NCBI GenBank assembly: GCA_009780855.1
Contig: WQZG01000004.1
Span: 20,689-84,688, forward strand
Length of the DNA stretch: 64,000 nt
Direction of reading: 5' to 3'
Source of the DNA: Treponema sp.
Lineage (GTDB): Bacteria > Spirochaetota > Spirochaetia > Treponematales > Breznakiellaceae
Each line of letters begins with the position of its first letter. Positions within the stretch are counted from its first letter, which is position 1. The position numbers were made by a program, and so were the translations under genes. Of this stretch, positions 62,875 through 64,000 are shown in pieces. The notes beneath the pieces are model-generated. The model ran no database searches. It saw only the letters and a program-made list of their open reading frames with translations, and was not told the origin of the DNA.

Positions 62875-63125
62875 TTATACACCCAATTTAATTTATAAAA
62901 TATTCTCTTTATTCTGTCAACGTTGCTCAACTTCGGTAATAATTGATGATACAATATAATTGGTGAATTATTAATGGAGTAAGCAATGATATTATTACTT
63001 ATCAACGGCCCAAAAACAGCGGAAGTCAAATAGTATTATAATATTTTATGAAATGAACACCAATTATGGAGTAAAGAGTTATAAACTTTAAAAACGTTAA
63101 ACTTTATTCATCATAAAATATCCTG
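62875..63125. other. AT-rich gap with a micro-ORF and a repeated ATGGAGTAA
   Basis: This 251-bp gap holds AATTGGTG (62958-62965) and its inverse CACCAATT (63058-63065), each soon followed by ATGGAGTAA (62974-62982 and 63066-63074). Between them an ATG at 62986, with GGAG upstream, encodes 15 residues (MILLLINGPKTAEVK) to a stop at 63033. It looks like the relic of a gene start. No copy of the long repeat is seen here. Confidence 0.4.
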
Positions 63126-63872
63126 TTACTGTTTTACATACAATTCCATTATATCATCGGGTATATATACTGCATATGTGCATTTCAGGTCACCTTTTAA
63201 TGCCGATGTCAGAACTTCTCCGTCAAGTTCCCTGTCAAAAACGGCTTCCCAAAAATTTTTGATATGTCCAAGGCTGCAGTTGCACAATGTTGATGAAACA
63301 ACCTTTTCTGTTAATATTGATTCCTTTGCGAAGGGACAATGGCATGCATAATAACGTTTCATTTTGGGATCATCTGTGTTTAAATATTTGTGCATTTGCG
63401 CAGGGAAAGCTGTAAAATGAAGTTTATTACCTGCCCTGATTCCAATCAGTGTGGATGGACTGGATTTTAAATATTCAAGTACCTGCCCGGTAATAATATC
63501 ACCATAAAAATCCTTGTTTTCATTATGCAGTTTTTCAAATTTTAAAATTTCTTCATCAAGACTTTGCTTCATAAATTCGTCAAGATTACCGATTTTAAGG
63601 AATTTTTCTCTTGCCCATGCACTTTGGGAAGGCTTTAAACCATGGCGTACTCTGGATAATATTTTTTTTGCAGTATCTTTATCAACAATATTATCGAATC
63701 TCTCCATAAATTTTATCATATTGACGCATTTGCATTTTGATTCAGCAGTAATATTCGGAATAATATTGTCCAAAGTAAGTTCATCCCAAATCTTTTCGCC
63801 AAGCTCTTTAATAATTTCATCTTTAAATGTATCAAAATCAAATTTTTTATAAACAATGCTGGTATCTGACAT
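63126..63872 (-). CDS. conserved hypothetical protein with paired Cys motifs
   Basis: A 248-aa soluble protein. The C-terminal half has a Cys-rich pattern: YYACHCPFAKESI, then STLCNCSLGHIKNFWEAVF and LKGDLKCTYAVYIP. An earlier KCKC and a FMERFDNIVDKDTAKKIL helix precede it. I recall similar clostridial proteins (possibly the DUF6144 group), but cannot confirm. The Cys pairs could bind zinc or an Fe-S cluster. Less AT-rich than genes a-d, so perhaps outside the cassette block. Confidence 0.65.
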   Translation of the reverse strand: MSDTSIVYKKFDFDTFKDEIIKELGEKIWDELTLDNIIPNITAESKCKCVNMIKFMERFDNIVDKDTAKKILSRVRHGLKPSQSAWAREKFLKIGNLDEFMKQSLDEEILKFEKLHNENKDFYGDIITGQVLEYLKSSPSTLIGIRAGNKLHFTAFPAQMHKYLNTDDPKMKRYYACHCPFAKESILTEKVVSSTLCNCSLGHIKNFWEAVFDRELDGEVLTSALKGDLKCTYAVYIPDDIMELYVKQ

Positions 63873-63908
63873 AAATACTCCTATAAAAAGTCAACCAACG
63901 AATACCCT

Positions 63909-64000
63909 TTAGCCGACTTTTTTTATCATTTTCCTGGCAACGCCAGTTTTTTTCTTACTCTTCCCCAGTATCTTTTTTGATACAGGTTGATTTTGTTTCT
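63909..64000 (-). CDS. C-terminal end of a basic protein (cut by window edge)
   Basis: On the minus strand a frame enters from the right edge and ends at a TAA (63911-63909). Its visible tail is Lys-rich (SKKILGKSKKKTGVARKMIK). Two other frames are also short-lived here, so this is a tentative reading. Confidence 0.3.
   Translation of the reverse strand, partial: KQNQPVSKKILGKSKKKTGVARKMIKKVG

Overview
The window looks like a chromosomal segment of a free-living or gut-associated spirochaete, most likely of the Treponema lineage. The basis is protein character (Rnf complex, spirochaete-like lipoproteins and hypotheticals), a moderately GC-rich core, and small intergenic repeats of a kind I associate with treponemes. 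This is inference; no 16S gene or other decisive marker is present. Most of the window is dense, ordinary chromosome with many 1-4 nt overlaps between genes. Two stretches (about 41.9-43.0 kb and 58.7-63.1 kb) are markedly AT-rich and look accessory.

Layout. 0-3.1 kb: hydrolase, P-loop kinase, rplM-rpsI, recX. 3.2-8.4 kb: a complete rnfCDGEAB operon behind a good sigma70-type promoter, then tRNA-Leu(UAA) and a secreted transglutaminase-like protein. 9.3-16.9 kb (minus): a seven-gene catabolic operon (GH2 glycosidase, two URO-D-family proteins, two zinc dehydrogenases, a TIM-barrel epimerase/isomerase, a pentulose/hexulose-phosphate epimerase) with a promoter and a 20-bp palindromic operator candidate. 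17-29 kb: ABC exporter, flavodoxin, HAD phosphatase-mnmA, HD protein-metY, a membrane glycosyltransferase, ilvE, a YitT protein, a B12-type radical SAM protein with a small Cys-rich partner. 29.3-35 kb: ptsI-der-merR-rsm22-vanY, then a third URO-D-family protein. 36-40.8 kb: class II ribonucleotide reductase nrdJ interrupted by a LAGLIDADG intein and preceded by two NrdR-box-like sites 31 bp apart.

41.9-44.5 kb: an Abi_2/AbiF-type HEPN protein whose promoter first transcribes a compact, strongly structured leader RNA; then an orphan AbrB/MazE-like protein with a membrane-anchored resolvase-like nuclease. 44.6-48.1 kb: rpmH-rnpA-yidD-yidC-jag (rpmH is absent from the ORF track). 48.2-57.4 kb: sppA, rlmI-like methyltransferase, a MetH-activation-like protein, SDR, YdeI-like protein, methyltransferase-flavodoxin-MBL cluster, CPA1 Na+/H+ antiporter. 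57.5-58.7 kb: an L-rhamnonate-dehydratase-like enolase-superfamily gene.

58.7-63.1 kb: four AT-rich, co-oriented single genes of mostly unknown function. Three of them are each followed by one copy of a 160-185 bp structured repeat with conserved ends and internal blocks. This is the architecture of an integron gene-cassette array without a visible integrase, and with the AbiF/leader-RNA unit it is the most interesting part of the window.

How the parts fit: Rnf plus the CPA1 antiporter suggest ion-gradient energetics in an anaerobe. NrdJ, the MetH-activation-like protein and the B12-type radical SAM protein point to a cobalamin-using cell. The PTS EI, GH2 operon and acid-sugar dehydratase suggest carbohydrate fermentation.
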